Assembly (NCBI GenBank): GCA_016125555.1
Contig: WGLN01000001.1
Coordinates: 248,001 to 312,000 of the forward strand
Reading direction: 5' to 3'
Source of the DNA: Porphyrobacter sp.
GTDB lineage: Bacteria > Pseudomonadota > Alphaproteobacteria > Sphingomonadales > Sphingomonadaceae
Length of the DNA stretch: 64,000 nucleotides
Shown here: positions 50,162 through 59,411 of the stretch, piece by piece
Layout of the letters: every line of letters begins with the position of its first letter
Numbering within the stretch: position 1 is the stretch's first letter
Notes under the pieces: generated by a model
Database searches by the model: none
What the model saw: the letters and a program-made list of their open reading frames with translations, nothing else
What the model was told of the DNA's origin: nothing
Made by a program: the position numbers and the translations under genes

Positions 50162-50204
50162 GTTCAACTGTTCCTGCGCATGGGCGATCAAGTCAAGCGA
50201 CAGA

Positions 50205-50443
50205 AATCCCCCTCCCTCTTGCGGGAGAGGAGGAGAAAGTGACCTCTTCGCATAAAACATTCGGAGCGCGGCACTCGCCCCGCCACCACCTGCGGTGGTC
50301 CCCCTCCCCTGAAGGGGAGGATGAAAGGTTAACCGCGGCAAAGCCGCGGCCTGCGTCAGACGGGTTGTGCTACGCGCCCCCGCTGGCCGGAGTTACAGCC
50401 TCTCGCTCGTAAGCCTGCGGTCGCTTCGCGATCCTCGGCTTAC
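50205..50443. repeat. Cluster of palindromes incl. right copy of two-hairpin repeat
   Basis: This gap of 292 bp between the HNH gene and lepA holds five hairpins and no gene. They are CTCCC/GGGAG around 50212-50227; ACCAC-CTGCG-GTGGT at 50285-50299; CCTCCCC-TGAA-GGGGAGG at 50303-50320; CCGCGGC-AAA-GCCGCGG at 50333-50349; and a 35-bp hairpin at 50409-50443 (GTAAGCC paired with GGCTTAC, inner wobble stem) just past the lepA stop. The second and third together are the inverted copy of the repeat at 48466. The last may end lepA transcription, but lacks a T-run. Confidence 0.78.
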
Positions 50444-50453
50444 TCGCGGGGCT

Positions 50454-52271
50454 TCACTCCTCCCCCATCCGCAGCGCAGCAATAAACGCCTCCTGCGGGA
50501 TGCTCACATTCCCATACTCCCGCATCCGCGCCTTCCCCTTCTTCTGCTTCTCCAGCAGCTTCTTCTTCCGGGTGATATCCCCGCCATAACACTTCGCCGT
50601 CACGTCCTTGCGCAGGGCAGCGATCGTCTCGCGCGCGATCACCTTGCCGCCGATCGCGGCCTGGATCGGGATCTTGAAGAGGTGGCGCGGGATGAGGTCC
50701 TTGAGGCGCTCGCACATCCCCCGGCCCCGCTCCTCGGCGGCGTGGCGGTGGACGATGAGGCTCAGCGCATCGACGGGCTCGTTATTGACGAGGATGTTCA
50801 TCTTCACGAGGTCGCCCTCGCGCAGCCCGATCTGCTCGTAATCGAAGCTGGCATAACCGCGGCTGATCGACTTCAGCCGGTCGTAGAAGTCGAACACCAC
50901 CTCGTTCAGAGGCAGTTCGTAGGTCACCTGCGCGCGGCCGCCCACATAGGTGAGTTCGGTCTGGATGCCCCGGCGGTCCTGGCACAGTTTGAGGATGCTC
51001 CCGAGATATTCGTCGGGGGTGTAGATCACCGCCTTGATCCACGGCTCCTCGATCGTCTCGATGCGGTTGACGTCGGGCCAGTCGGCGGGGTTGTGGATGT
51101 CGATGGTCTTCGCGTCCTCGGTCTTGGAATGGCCGAGGTGGACGCGGTAGACCACCGAAGGCGCGGTGGTGATGAGGTCGAGGTCGTATTCTCTGGAGAG
51201 CCGCTCCTGGATGATTTCGAGGTGCAGCAGGCCGAGAAAGCCGCAGCGGAAGCCGAAGCCCAAGGCGGCGCTGCTCTCCATCTCGTAGGAGAAGGAGGCG
51301 TCGTTCAGCCTGAGCTTGCCGATGCTCTCGCGCAGCTTCTCGAAATCGGCGGCGTCGACGGGGAAGAGGCCGCAGAACACCACCGGCTGGACTTCCTTGT
51401 AGCCCGGCAGCGCCTTGTCCGCGCCGTTCTTGACCGTGGTGATGGTGTCGCCGACGCGGGCCTGCTCGACCTCCTTGATCTGCGCGGTGATGAAGCCGAT
51501 CTCGCCGGGCCCGAGTTCGGCAAGGTCGGTGCGCTTGGGGGTGAAGCAGCCGACCCGGTCGACGAGGTGCTGCGTTCCGCCCTGCATGAAGCGGATGTTG
51601 AGGCCCTTGGTGAGCCGGCCGTCGATCACCCGCACGAGGATGACGACGCCGAGATAGGGGTCGTACCACGAGTCCACGAGGCTGGCCTTGAGCGGCGCAT
51701 CGGTGGTGCCCTTGGGCGGCGGGATGCGGGCGACGACGGCTTCGAGCACGTCCTCGATCCCGATGCCCGACTTGGCGCTGGTGAGCACCGCGTCCGAGGC
51801 ATCGAGGCCGATGATCTCCTCGATCTCGAGCTTGACCTTTTCGGGTTCGGCGGCGGGCAGGTCGATCTTGTTGATGACGGGGACGATCTCGTGATCGTGC
51901 TCGATCGACTGGTAGACATTGGCGAGGGTCTGCGCCTCGACCCCCTGCGCGGCGTCGACCACCAGCAGCGCGCCCTCGCACGCGGCGAGGCTGCGGCTGA
52001 CCTCATAGGCGAAGTCGACATGGCCCGGCGTGTCCATCAGGTTGAGCTGATAGGTCTCGCCGTCCTTGGCGGTATAGGTGAGGCGCACGGTCTGCGCCTT
52101 GATGGTGATCCCGCGCTCCTTCTCGATGTCCATGTTATCAAGAACTTGTTCGGACATCTCGCGCTCGGTCAGCCCGCCGGTGAACTGGATCAGCCGGTCG
52201 GCGAGCGTCGACTTGCCATGGTCGATATGCGCAATGATCGAGAAATTGCGGATTTTGGAGAGGTCGGTCAT
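50454..52271 (-). CDS. lepA: Elongation factor 4 (LepA)
   Basis: The 605-residue ribosomal GTPase back-translocates or remodels stalled ribosomes. The GTPase domain has AHIDHGKST (14-22), the switch region [18 protein letters not shown] and NKIDLP. Domains II, III and V follow, then the LepA-specific C-terminal domain with [21 protein letters not shown]. Full length and no anomalies. It forms a leftward pair with the GGDEF/EAL gene upstream (77-bp gap). Its end lies directly beside the palindrome cluster. Confidence 0.98.
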   Translation of the reverse strand: MTDLSKIRNFSIIAHIDHGKSTLADRLIQFTGGLTEREMSEQVLDNMDIEKERGITIKAQTVRLTYTAKDGETYQLNLMDTPGHVDFAYEVSRSLAACEGALLVVDAAQGVEAQTLANVYQSIEHDHEIVPVINKIDLPAAEPEKVKLEIEEIIGLDASDAVLTSAKSGIGIEDVLEAVVARIPPPKGTTDAPLKASLVDSWYDPYLGVVILVRVIDGRLTKGLNIRFMQGGTQHLVDRVGCFTPKRTDLAELGPGEIGFITAQIKEVEQARVGDTITTVKNGADKALPGYKEVQPVVFCGLFPVDAADFEKLRESIGKLRLNDASFSYEMESSAALGFGFRCGFLGLLHLEIIQERLSREYDLDLITTAPSVVYRVHLGHSKTEDAKTIDIHNPADWPDVNRIETIEEPWIKAVIYTPDEYLGSILKLCQDRRGIQTELTYVGGRAQVTYELPLNEVVFDFYDRLKSISRGYASFDYEQIGLREGDLVKMNILVNNEPVDALSLIVHRHAAEERGRGMCERLKDLIPRHLFKIPIQAAIGGKVIARETIAALRKDVTAKCYGGDITRKKKLLEKQKKGKARMREYGNVSIPQEAFIAALRMGEE

Positions 52272-52348
52272 CAGCCGCGCGACTTAGCGCCGCACCGCGC
52301 TCGTGTCATTCGAGAAAAACGCAACAGCTTCGCGCAGGGCCAAGAGCC

Positions 52349-54532
52349 TCACTCGTGCCGCGCGCCGGGGGCATAGCCGAACTTGGGAGCCGCGCCCTGA
52401 TCGATGAGGCCGCCCATCATGCCCTGATAGCTGCCGGGGGCCAGCGCGGCGAGCGGGGCACCGGCCGACGCGAGCGCATAGGGCGAGACGCGGTTGCGGG
52501 TGACGAGCCCGCCCGATCCGTCGTCGACCAGCGACTGTTCGAACTCCAGCCCCTGGGTGTCGCCACTCGAGCGGATCACGGTCGCCACGGCCAGCTGCCC
52601 GCCGCCGAGGTCGACCACGAACTGCGTGCCCTTGGGCACATCGGCAAGCCCCTGGATCAGCGCCCCGGTGCGCGACAGGTTGCGCAGCGTCACCTCATAG
52701 GCATAGTCGTCGTGGATCACCTGGATCTTGCGGAACACGGTGCGGCGCCGCGCGCGGCGGGCACGGTCGCTGCCGGGCTCGATTTTCCACGCGTCGCCGG
52801 CGATCTCCTGTGCGACCGTCTCCTCGTCAACCGGTTCGCTGAAGATCGGGCCCTGCAGGTAGCGCACGCCGCAGTCGTTGAGGCTGGCCAGCAGCGGTGC
52901 GCTCTCGATGCCGTTGGCGATGGTGTCCATCTGCAGCGCCCCGGCGAGCGCGACGATCGCGCGCACCAGCCCCAGCTCGCGGCTGTCGTGGCGCTCGGCC
53001 TCGGCCACGAGCCGCTGGTCGATCTTGATCGCGTCGAAGGGCGCGCGGCGCAGGTAGGCGAGCGAGGAATAGCCCGATCCGAACTCGTCCAGCGTCATGC
53101 GCACGCCGAGCTTGAAGAGGCTGGCGAGCGTCCGGTCGACAATGCTGGTGTCGCCGAAGAACACCGCCTCGCTGATTTCGAGCTCGAGCCGCCCCGGCGC
53201 CAGCCCGGTCGCCTCGAGCGCCTCGCCGACCTGCGCGACAAAGCCTTCGGACAGGAACAGCGGCACCGGCACGTCGACCGCGATGCGCAGGCTGTCGGGC
53301 CATTCGCTCGCGCGGCGACAGGCTTCGGTGATCGCCCAGGCGCCGACCTCGCCGAGCAGGCTCGATCCCTCGACGATCTGCGCGAATTCCTCCTCGTCGA
53401 TGATGCCCCGCTCAGCGTGGTTCCAGCAGACATGCGCCTCGAGCGCCTGCACCGATTGCGAGGCGGCATCGACGATCGGTTCGTAGCGCAGGAACAGCTG
53501 CTCCTCGCGCAGCGCCTCGCCGAGGTGCTGTTCGAGGCGGCGGCGGAAGATGGTCTCGTTCTCGAGCTCGCCCGAAAAGAACCGGAACTGGCCGCGCCCG
53601 CCGTTCTTCGCGGCATAGAGCGCAAGGTCGGCGGCACGCACGATTTCCTCGCAGGTCACGCCGTCGTGCGGGGCGATGGCGATGCCCACCGAGGCGCCGA
53701 TCACGCAGCGCCCCTCATCGAGGCTGTAGGGCTGGCGCAGCATGGCGATGATCTTGGCCGCCAGCTCGCCCAGCTCGCCGCGGTCGTCGATATCGGGCAG
53801 CATCACCTGGAACTCGTCGCCGCCGAGGCGCCCGATCTCGCATTCGCGGTCGATGGCGCGGGTCAGCCGCTCGGCGACCTGCTTGAGCAGCGCATCGCCC
53901 GCCGGATGGCCCATGGTGTCGTTGACGTGCTTGAAACGGTCGAGATCGAGCATCATCACCGCGCAATTGCGGCGCGCCGCCTTGAAGGCGGTGAGCGTGG
54001 TCTCGATCTGGTGCGCCATGCGGTGGCGGTTGGAGAGGCCGGTCAGCGAATCATAGCGCGCGAGCCGGGCGGTCTCCTCCTCGCGGTGGAACTCCTCGCT
54101 GATGTCGGCGCCCGTCCCGCGAAAGCCGTGGAAGCGCTCACCGTCGCCGAAGACCGGTTGCCCGGCGAGCCGCAACACCGGGCCTGCGGGACGCCGCGCG
54201 GCGCGCACGGCCATGCCCGAGAAGGCCTTGCGCGCGCCCAGCATCAGCGGCAGCGACTTGCTGCGCCCTTCGCGTTCGGCAGCGGCGAAGATCGTGCCAA
54301 GCGGCTGGCCGAGCAGATCCTCGAGCGGCAATTCGAGCCGTTCGGCGATCGCGGCCGAGATATAGGTCAGCTTTCCCGAGGCATCGCTGGCCCAGAACCA
54401 CCCGAGGCCGGAGCGCTCGAGCTCGTCGAGCATCGCCAGCCGCTCGCCATCGGAGAGCGCCGAGGCGGCCTGCCCGCGCGGCCCGCGAAATGCGGATGAC
54501 CCGCGTGACGACAAGAGACCCTTGAGGGACAC
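52349..54532 (-). CDS. PAS-GGDEF-EAL(degenerate)-PilZ protein
   Basis: A 727-residue cytoplasmic c-di-GMP protein. Order: PAS-like sensor (about 30-150), GGDEF cyclase with intact LGGDEFQVM (near 240), EAL-type domain (about 330-590) and PilZ (about 605-715, RRRTVFRK and NLSRTGALI). The cyclase site looks active; no RxxD inhibitory site is present. The EAL domain is degraded: EAL reads EAH, the usual DDFG is DEFG, the VN of the NVS motif reads VDVP, and AEGVE reads ANGIE, so phosphodiesterase activity is unlikely. The GTG at 54532 follows GGAGG at 10 bases; the frame remains open to a TTG at 54550. Confidence 0.88.
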   Translation of the reverse strand: MSLKGLLSSRGSSAFRGPRGQAASALSDGERLAMLDELERSGLGWFWASDASGKLTYISAAIAERLELPLEDLLGQPLGTIFAAAEREGRSKSLPLMLGARKAFSGMAVRAARRPAGPVLRLAGQPVFGDGERFHGFRGTGADISEEFHREEETARLARYDSLTGLSNRHRMAHQIETTLTAFKAARRNCAVMMLDLDRFKHVNDTMGHPAGDALLKQVAERLTRAIDRECEIGRLGGDEFQVMLPDIDDRGELGELAAKIIAMLRQPYSLDEGRCVIGASVGIAIAPHDGVTCEEIVRAADLALYAAKNGGRGQFRFFSGELENETIFRRRLEQHLGEALREEQLFLRYEPIVDAASQSVQALEAHVCWNHAERGIIDEEEFAQIVEGSSLLGEVGAWAITEACRRASEWPDSLRIAVDVPVPLFLSEGFVAQVGEALEATGLAPGRLELEISEAVFFGDTSIVDRTLASLFKLGVRMTLDEFGSGYSSLAYLRRAPFDAIKIDQRLVAEAERHDSRELGLVRAIVALAGALQMDTIANGIESAPLLASLNDCGVRYLQGPIFSEPVDEETVAQEIAGDAWKIEPGSDRARRARRRTVFRKIQVIHDDYAYEVTLRNLSRTGALIQGLADVPKGTQFVVDLGGGQLAVATVIRSSGDTQGLEFEQSLVDDGSGGLVTRNRVSPYALASAGAPLAALAPGSYQGMMGGLIDQGAAPKFGYAPGARHE

Positions 54533-54661
54533 CTCGCGCAATACCTCCAACTCGCACCATCCGCGCTTGCGGCGGATTCCTCTATTGCGGATGTCCGGGG
54601 TAGAACCGGATGGTTATTTTTTGACTAATACGCGGCCGCCATGAACGCGGCTAACGCGGCG

Positions 54662-57409
54662 CTAACCCTGATCGACGAGCGTGCCACCGCTGCCCTTGGG
54701 AAGCGCGAAGACGCCGTCTGCACGGCTGCGCAGCGGCTGGTGGAACTCCACCCCGAGGCGATTCTCGCGGGTCCAGCGCACCTGACCCGTGATCGACTGG
54801 CTGCGACTGAACTCGATCGTCAGCACGCTGCCCTCGGCAAGGTTCCAGAGGCCCTCGATCATGGCTCCGCCTTCCGAGATGTTGCGCAAGGTGGCGTTGT
54901 GGCGCTCGCCCTTCCACACCACCACCACCTTGCGCAGCAGGGCGTAGCGCGGGGCGCGCACGCATTGCGGCCCGTTCGGCACCGCCACGAGATCGCCCTT
55001 GACCAGCGCATCGACCTTCTCGGCGCTCATCGGCTTGAAGTAGATGTGCCCCTGGACGTGGCTGCATCCCAGCAGGCGCACCAGTTCGAGCTCGTCATGG
55101 GTCTCCACCCCTTCGGCGGTGGTGTCCATGTGGAGCACTTCGGCGAGGCTGTTGATCGCGGCGATGATCGCGCCGTTGCGGCTCCCCTGCTCGGTCGCGC
55201 CGCGCACGAAGCTGCGGTCGATCTTGATGCGATCGAAGGGCGCCTTGCGGAGATAGCCGAGCGAGGAATAGCCGGTGCCGAAATCGTCGAGCGCGAGCCG
55301 CACGCCCAGTTGCTTGAGGGCACGGAAGGTCGCCTCGGTGCCCGGCGTGTCGCTGACGAACACGCTCTCGGTAATCTCCAGTTCGAGCCGCGAGGGGTCG
55401 ATCGCGTTGTGCGCAAGCGCGCTGGCGACGATCGTCGGCAGCTCGGGATTGGCGAATTGCAGCGCCGAGACGTTGACCGAGTAGCGGATCTTCTCCGGCC
55501 AGCGGGCGAGATCGGCGCAGGCGGTCTGCAGCGCCCATTGCCCGAGCCGGTCGATCAGGCCCGCGTCCTCGGCGATCGGCACGAAGCGCGAGGGCGGCAG
55601 CGCGCCGCGGCGCGGGTGGTTCCAGCGCATCAACGCCTCGAACCCGACGACCGTCTCGCTCGCGGCATAGACGACCGGTTGGTAGCACAATTCGAGCTCG
55701 CCGCGCGCAATCGCCTCGCGCAGGTCCTGTTCGAGTTCGGCGCGTTCCTCGACCGCGGCGTGCAGGCCCCTTTCGTAGAAGCGGTAGCATCCGCGCCCGG
55801 CGTCCTTGGCGGCATAGAGCGCAAGGTCGACGTTGCGGATCAGCATCTCGCTCACCGTGCCGTCCTTCGGCGCGAGCGCGATCCCGACCGACGCGCCGAT
55901 CACCACGCTCTGGCCCATCAGCGGATAGGGTTCGGAGAGCGTGGCGATGATCTCATTGGCGGTGCGCGCCAGCTGTTCGCGGCTGCGGTCGCCCGTCAGG
56001 ATCACCTGGAACTCGTCGCCCCCCAGCCGGCCGCAGCGCCCCTCGACCCCGATGACCCGTTCAAGCCGCTTGGCGACCTGCTGCAACAGCGCGTCGCCCG
56101 CAGGGTGGCCGAGCGTGTCGTTGACCTGCTTGAACCGGTCGAGATCGAGCATCAGCACCGCGCACGTGCGCTCGCGCTTGGCCGGGGCGGCGAGGATCTG
56201 CTCCAGCGCCTGGCCCATCTGCACCCGGTTGGCGAGACCGGTGAGCGAATCATAGAGCGCAAGGCGCGAGACCTGCTGCTCGCTGCGGCGCTGTTCCGTG
56301 AGATCGGTGCCGTGGCCGCGGAACCCGCAGAAGTTCTTGTAGGTGTCGTAGATCGGGCGGCCGGTCAGCGCCCACCAGCGCTCCTCCCCGGGCGCGGCCG
56401 CGCGCAGTTCGAGATCCTCGAAGGGCGAGCGCGCCGAAAGGTGGAAGCCGAGCCGCCGCTCGACCTCGGCGATCTCGTCGCAGATGGCGATGATGTCGCG
56501 CAAGGGGCAGCCGCGCAGCGCGTCGGGCTCGCGCCCCAGCACCCGCGCCGCCTTGGGCGAGATATAGGTGATGAGCCCGCGCCGGTCGGTTTCCCAGAAC
56601 CAGCCCTGCCCGCTTTCCTCGAAGCTCCTGAGGATGTCCTCGGCGCGCGCCGCCACCCGCTCGCGCGCCTCGCGCAGTTCGCGGCGCTGGTCGGCGGCGC
56701 GCCACTCGACCCGGCCGATCAATGCCAGCGTCAGCGCCGCTCCGGTCAGCGCAGCGAAAGCGAGCAGGCCCGGCGCGGCGATGGCCACCAGCCCCGTCCA
56801 GCCCGCGATCTTGGCGCAGAACAGCGATGCGATCCGCCCCGAGAAGACGACCGCCGCCGCGGCGTGGAGGCACACCAGCGTCGCCACCGCCCACTGCCAC
56901 GGCAGCCCCACCTGGATCCCGGCGCCCAGCGCGTATCCGGCGCAGGCCATGGGAAGAATAGTGGCGAAGCCGAGCAGCGCAAGCCGCGCCGCCCGACCCG
57001 TTCCGGTGCGGCGCTCGAGCGCGGCGAAGACCTCGCCGAACGTGAAGATCGTGATCGAAAGCAGCCCCGCGGCCTGCGCAGGCCATGGCGGCAGCACCGG
57101 CGAAACCGCGGCGGCCAGGCCCAATGCCACCAGCACCGCGACCGCCATGGCGCGGGTGTGTGGCGGGAGATGGAAGTGCGGTTCGTCCTCGCCCTCGCCC
57201 GCTTCGCTCGCTAGCCCGGCGATGCGTTCCGGCTGCAGCCTGTCGGGATGGCGGCGTTCCGGCGCCGCGCGCGGGTCGGCGTCGGACCCGTCCTCGGGCT
57301 CGGCGGCGGCGCCGGGTTCCGCGCGCGACGCGGCAAGCCGCGCGGGACGCGCGTTACCGAAGGCAGGCTCCTCCCCGGCCGAAGGTGAAATTGCGCGCGC
57401 CCCTGACAT
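54662..57409 (-). CDS. Membrane PAS-GGDEF-EAL-PilZ protein
   Basis: A 915-residue inner-membrane c-di-GMP enzyme. A charged, low-complexity N-terminus (1-80) precedes about six hydrophobic helices (85-235), a PAS domain (245-370), GGDEF (385-545, LGGDEFQVI), EAL (555-805) and PilZ (815-905, NISEGGAMIEG). The EAL domain is intact: GFEALMRWNH, NVSALQ, LDDFGTGYSS and AEGVE are all present, so it can be a phosphodiesterase. It shares architecture with the gene 129 bp downstream and probably arose with it by duplication. ATG 57409 is preferred to GTG 57430. Confidence 0.9.
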   Translation of the reverse strand: MSGARAISPSAGEEPAFGNARPARLAASRAEPGAAAEPEDGSDADPRAAPERRHPDRLQPERIAGLASEAGEGEDEPHFHLPPHTRAMAVAVLVALGLAAAVSPVLPPWPAQAAGLLSITIFTFGEVFAALERRTGTGRAARLALLGFATILPMACAGYALGAGIQVGLPWQWAVATLVCLHAAAAVVFSGRIASLFCAKIAGWTGLVAIAAPGLLAFAALTGAALTLALIGRVEWRAADQRRELREARERVAARAEDILRSFEESGQGWFWETDRRGLITYISPKAARVLGREPDALRGCPLRDIIAICDEIAEVERRLGFHLSARSPFEDLELRAAAPGEERWWALTGRPIYDTYKNFCGFRGHGTDLTEQRRSEQQVSRLALYDSLTGLANRVQMGQALEQILAAPAKRERTCAVLMLDLDRFKQVNDTLGHPAGDALLQQVAKRLERVIGVEGRCGRLGGDEFQVILTGDRSREQLARTANEIIATLSEPYPLMGQSVVIGASVGIALAPKDGTVSEMLIRNVDLALYAAKDAGRGCYRFYERGLHAAVEERAELEQDLREAIARGELELCYQPVVYAASETVVGFEALMRWNHPRRGALPPSRFVPIAEDAGLIDRLGQWALQTACADLARWPEKIRYSVNVSALQFANPELPTIVASALAHNAIDPSRLELEITESVFVSDTPGTEATFRALKQLGVRLALDDFGTGYSSLGYLRKAPFDRIKIDRSFVRGATEQGSRNGAIIAAINSLAEVLHMDTTAEGVETHDELELVRLLGCSHVQGHIYFKPMSAEKVDALVKGDLVAVPNGPQCVRAPRYALLRKVVVVWKGERHNATLRNISEGGAMIEGLWNLAEGSVLTIEFSRSQSITGQVRWTRENRLGVEFHQPLRSRADGVFALPKGSGGTLVDQG

Positions 57410-57590
57410 GGCCGGGCAATGCGCCTCCACCCCTTGGGGAAGCGTTAATCGACTGGGTAAACAAGGCGCTTACAACCGGCGCTCCGGCGCCCAATCGGGG
57501 GGCTGCGCGGATGCTTGCAAGTTGCGCGCGCGGGCTGCATCTTGGCCGCAGGGCCCGTTCGGGCCGGAACAGCTCAAAGAGGGGGACCCG

Positions 57591-59288
57591 ATGGCGAAAA
57601 GCGAAGTCAGGCTCGAGAACGAGGCCGCCCAGTCGACCAATGCGCTGGGGCCGCTGATCGGCGTGGCGCGCGAGGATTTCGTCAGCGCCGTCGCCCTGCT
57701 GCTGCGCGAGACCGCGTCCGATCCCTCGCGCTTCATCCGCCACTCGACCGCGATGGCGCAGGACATGGTCAAGATCATGACCGGCAAGAGCGATCTTGCC
57801 CCCGATCCCAAGGACAAGCGGTTCATGGACCCGGCCTGGGCCTACAACCCCTTCTTCCGTGCAGGCGCGCAATATTACCTCGCCGTGCAGAAGGGCATGA
57901 AGAACTGGCTGGAGGAGCTCGAGCTCGACGAACTCGAACGCAACCGCGCGAATTTCATCGCGAATATCATCCTCGATGGGCTCGCGCCGACCAACACGCT
58001 GATCGGCAACCCGACCGCGCAGAAGCGGGTGATCGATTCGGGCGGGCTCAGCCTCATCAAGGGGCTGCAGAACGCCTATAACGACATCGTCCACAACAAG
58101 GGCATGGTCAGCCAGGTCGACAAGCGGCCCTTCAAGCTGGGCGAAAACATCGCGACCTCCAAGGGCGCGGTGGTGCTGCGCACCGAGATGATGGAGCTCA
58201 TTCACTACGCGCCGACGACCGACGAGGTGTACGCAATCCCGCAGCTCACCATCCCGCCGCAGATCAACAAGATGTACATCAACGACCTGTCGCCGGACAA
58301 ATCGGTGGTGAAGTGGCAGGTCGACAACGGCATCCAGACCTTCGTCATCTCGTGGCGCAACCCGTCCAAGGATCAGGGCGTGTGGGGGATGGCCGATTAC
58401 GTCGATTCCTGTGCCCAGGCTATGGAGGCGGTCGCGGCGATCACGGGGTCGAAGAAAGTTAACGTCTCGGCCGGCTGCTCGGGCGGGCAGACCGCCGCGA
58501 TGCTGGCGAGCAAGCTGGCCGCCGATGGCAGCGACCTGCTCGGCACGCTCACGCTGATGGTCTGCGTCCTGCACCCCAAGGCGACCGACATCGAGGCGGG
58601 ATCGCTGGTTTCCGAGAACGGGATGCAGCTCGCCCGCCAGCGCGCGATGAAGGCGGGCGTCATCAAGGCCGACGATCTCGCGCGCGGCTTCGCCTGGCTC
58701 AGGCCCAACGATCTCGTGTGGAACTACGTCATCAACAACTACCTGCTCGGCGCCGACCCGCCGGCCTTCGACGTGCTGTTCTGGAACGCGGACGCCACCA
58801 ACCTCTCGGCCAGCCTCATGGGCGACTTCCTGACGATCTACGAGACCCTCGCCTTCACCAAGCAAGGCGAGGTCGAGATGGCCGGGCACAAGGTCGACCT
58901 CTCCAAGGTGACGGCGGACCTGTTCATCCTCGGCGGGGTGACCGATCACATCACCCCGTGGAAGGCGACCTATCGTTCGACCCAGCTGTTCGGCTCGAAG
59001 GACGTGACCTACGTGCTCTCGCAGAGCGGTCACATGCAGGCGATCCTCAACCCGCCGACCAATCCCAAGGCCAAGTATTTCGTCCAGAAGAAGAAGGGCA
59101 AGCTCCCCGCCACCGCCGACGCGTGGCTGAAGGGCGTCGAGGAGGTCAAGGGCAGCTGGTGGCCGATGTGGATGGAGTGGGTCCAGGCGCGCTCGGGCGA
59201 CAAGAAGCCCGCGCCCGAAAGCCTCGGCAACGATGTCTTCAAGCCGCTGGAACCGGCCCCGGGACTCTACGTCGTCGAGGAAGTCTGA
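57591..59288 (+). CDS. phaC: Polyhydroxyalkanoate synthase, class II-like
   Basis: The 565-residue enzyme polymerises 3-hydroxyacyl-CoA into storage polyester granules. The lipase-like box is SAGCSGG with the catalytic cysteine at C296, the same number as in Pseudomonas class II enzymes, and the box resembles their GACSGG rather than the class I GFCxGG. The catalytic aspartate (GGVTDHITPW) and histidine (SQSGHMQAIL) follow. No PhaE or PhaR subunit is adjacent. The ATG has an AGGGGGA ribosome site. It is followed by phaZ after a strong hairpin, an order also seen in Pseudomonas mcl-PHA operons. Confidence 0.92.
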   Translation: MAKSEVRLENEAAQSTNALGPLIGVAREDFVSAVALLLRETASDPSRFIRHSTAMAQDMVKIMTGKSDLAPDPKDKRFMDPAWAYNPFFRAGAQYYLAVQKGMKNWLEELELDELERNRANFIANIILDGLAPTNTLIGNPTAQKRVIDSGGLSLIKGLQNAYNDIVHNKGMVSQVDKRPFKLGENIATSKGAVVLRTEMMELIHYAPTTDEVYAIPQLTIPPQINKMYINDLSPDKSVVKWQVDNGIQTFVISWRNPSKDQGVWGMADYVDSCAQAMEAVAAITGSKKVNVSAGCSGGQTAAMLASKLAADGSDLLGTLTLMVCVLHPKATDIEAGSLVSENGMQLARQRAMKAGVIKADDLARGFAWLRPNDLVWNYVINNYLLGADPPAFDVLFWNADATNLSASLMGDFLTIYETLAFTKQGEVEMAGHKVDLSKVTADLFILGGVTDHITPWKATYRSTQLFGSKDVTYVLSQSGHMQAILNPPTNPKAKYFVQKKKGKLPATADAWLKGVEEVKGSWWPMWMEWVQARSGDKKPAPESLGNDVFKPLEPAPGLYVVEEV

Positions 59289-59337
59289 TACAGGGGCGCT
59301 GCGCGGGTGCCCTTCCCGGGACCGCGCATCATCTTGT

Positions 59338-59370
59338 GGGCGCTTTCGTGAGGGATCGACGAAAGCGCCC
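59338..59370 (+). promoter_or_regulatory. Intercistronic hairpin between phaC and phaZ
   Basis: GGGCGCTTTCGT (59338-59349) pairs perfectly over 12 bp with ACGAAAGCGCCC (59359-59370) around a nine-base loop. It lies 50 bp after the phaC stop and 41 bp before the phaZ start, and no T-run follows, so it looks like an attenuator or an mRNA-stabilising hairpin rather than a full terminator. Confidence 0.75.
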
Positions 59371-59411
59371 AACCTGCCTCCCCAGCGGGGGCGCGGAAAG
59401 GACGTGAATTC

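Noticed and set aside
50367..54499. Two long plus-strand frames opposite lepA and the GGDEF/EAL gene
   Set aside because: Both are antisense to strongly supported genes and have no motif of their own.
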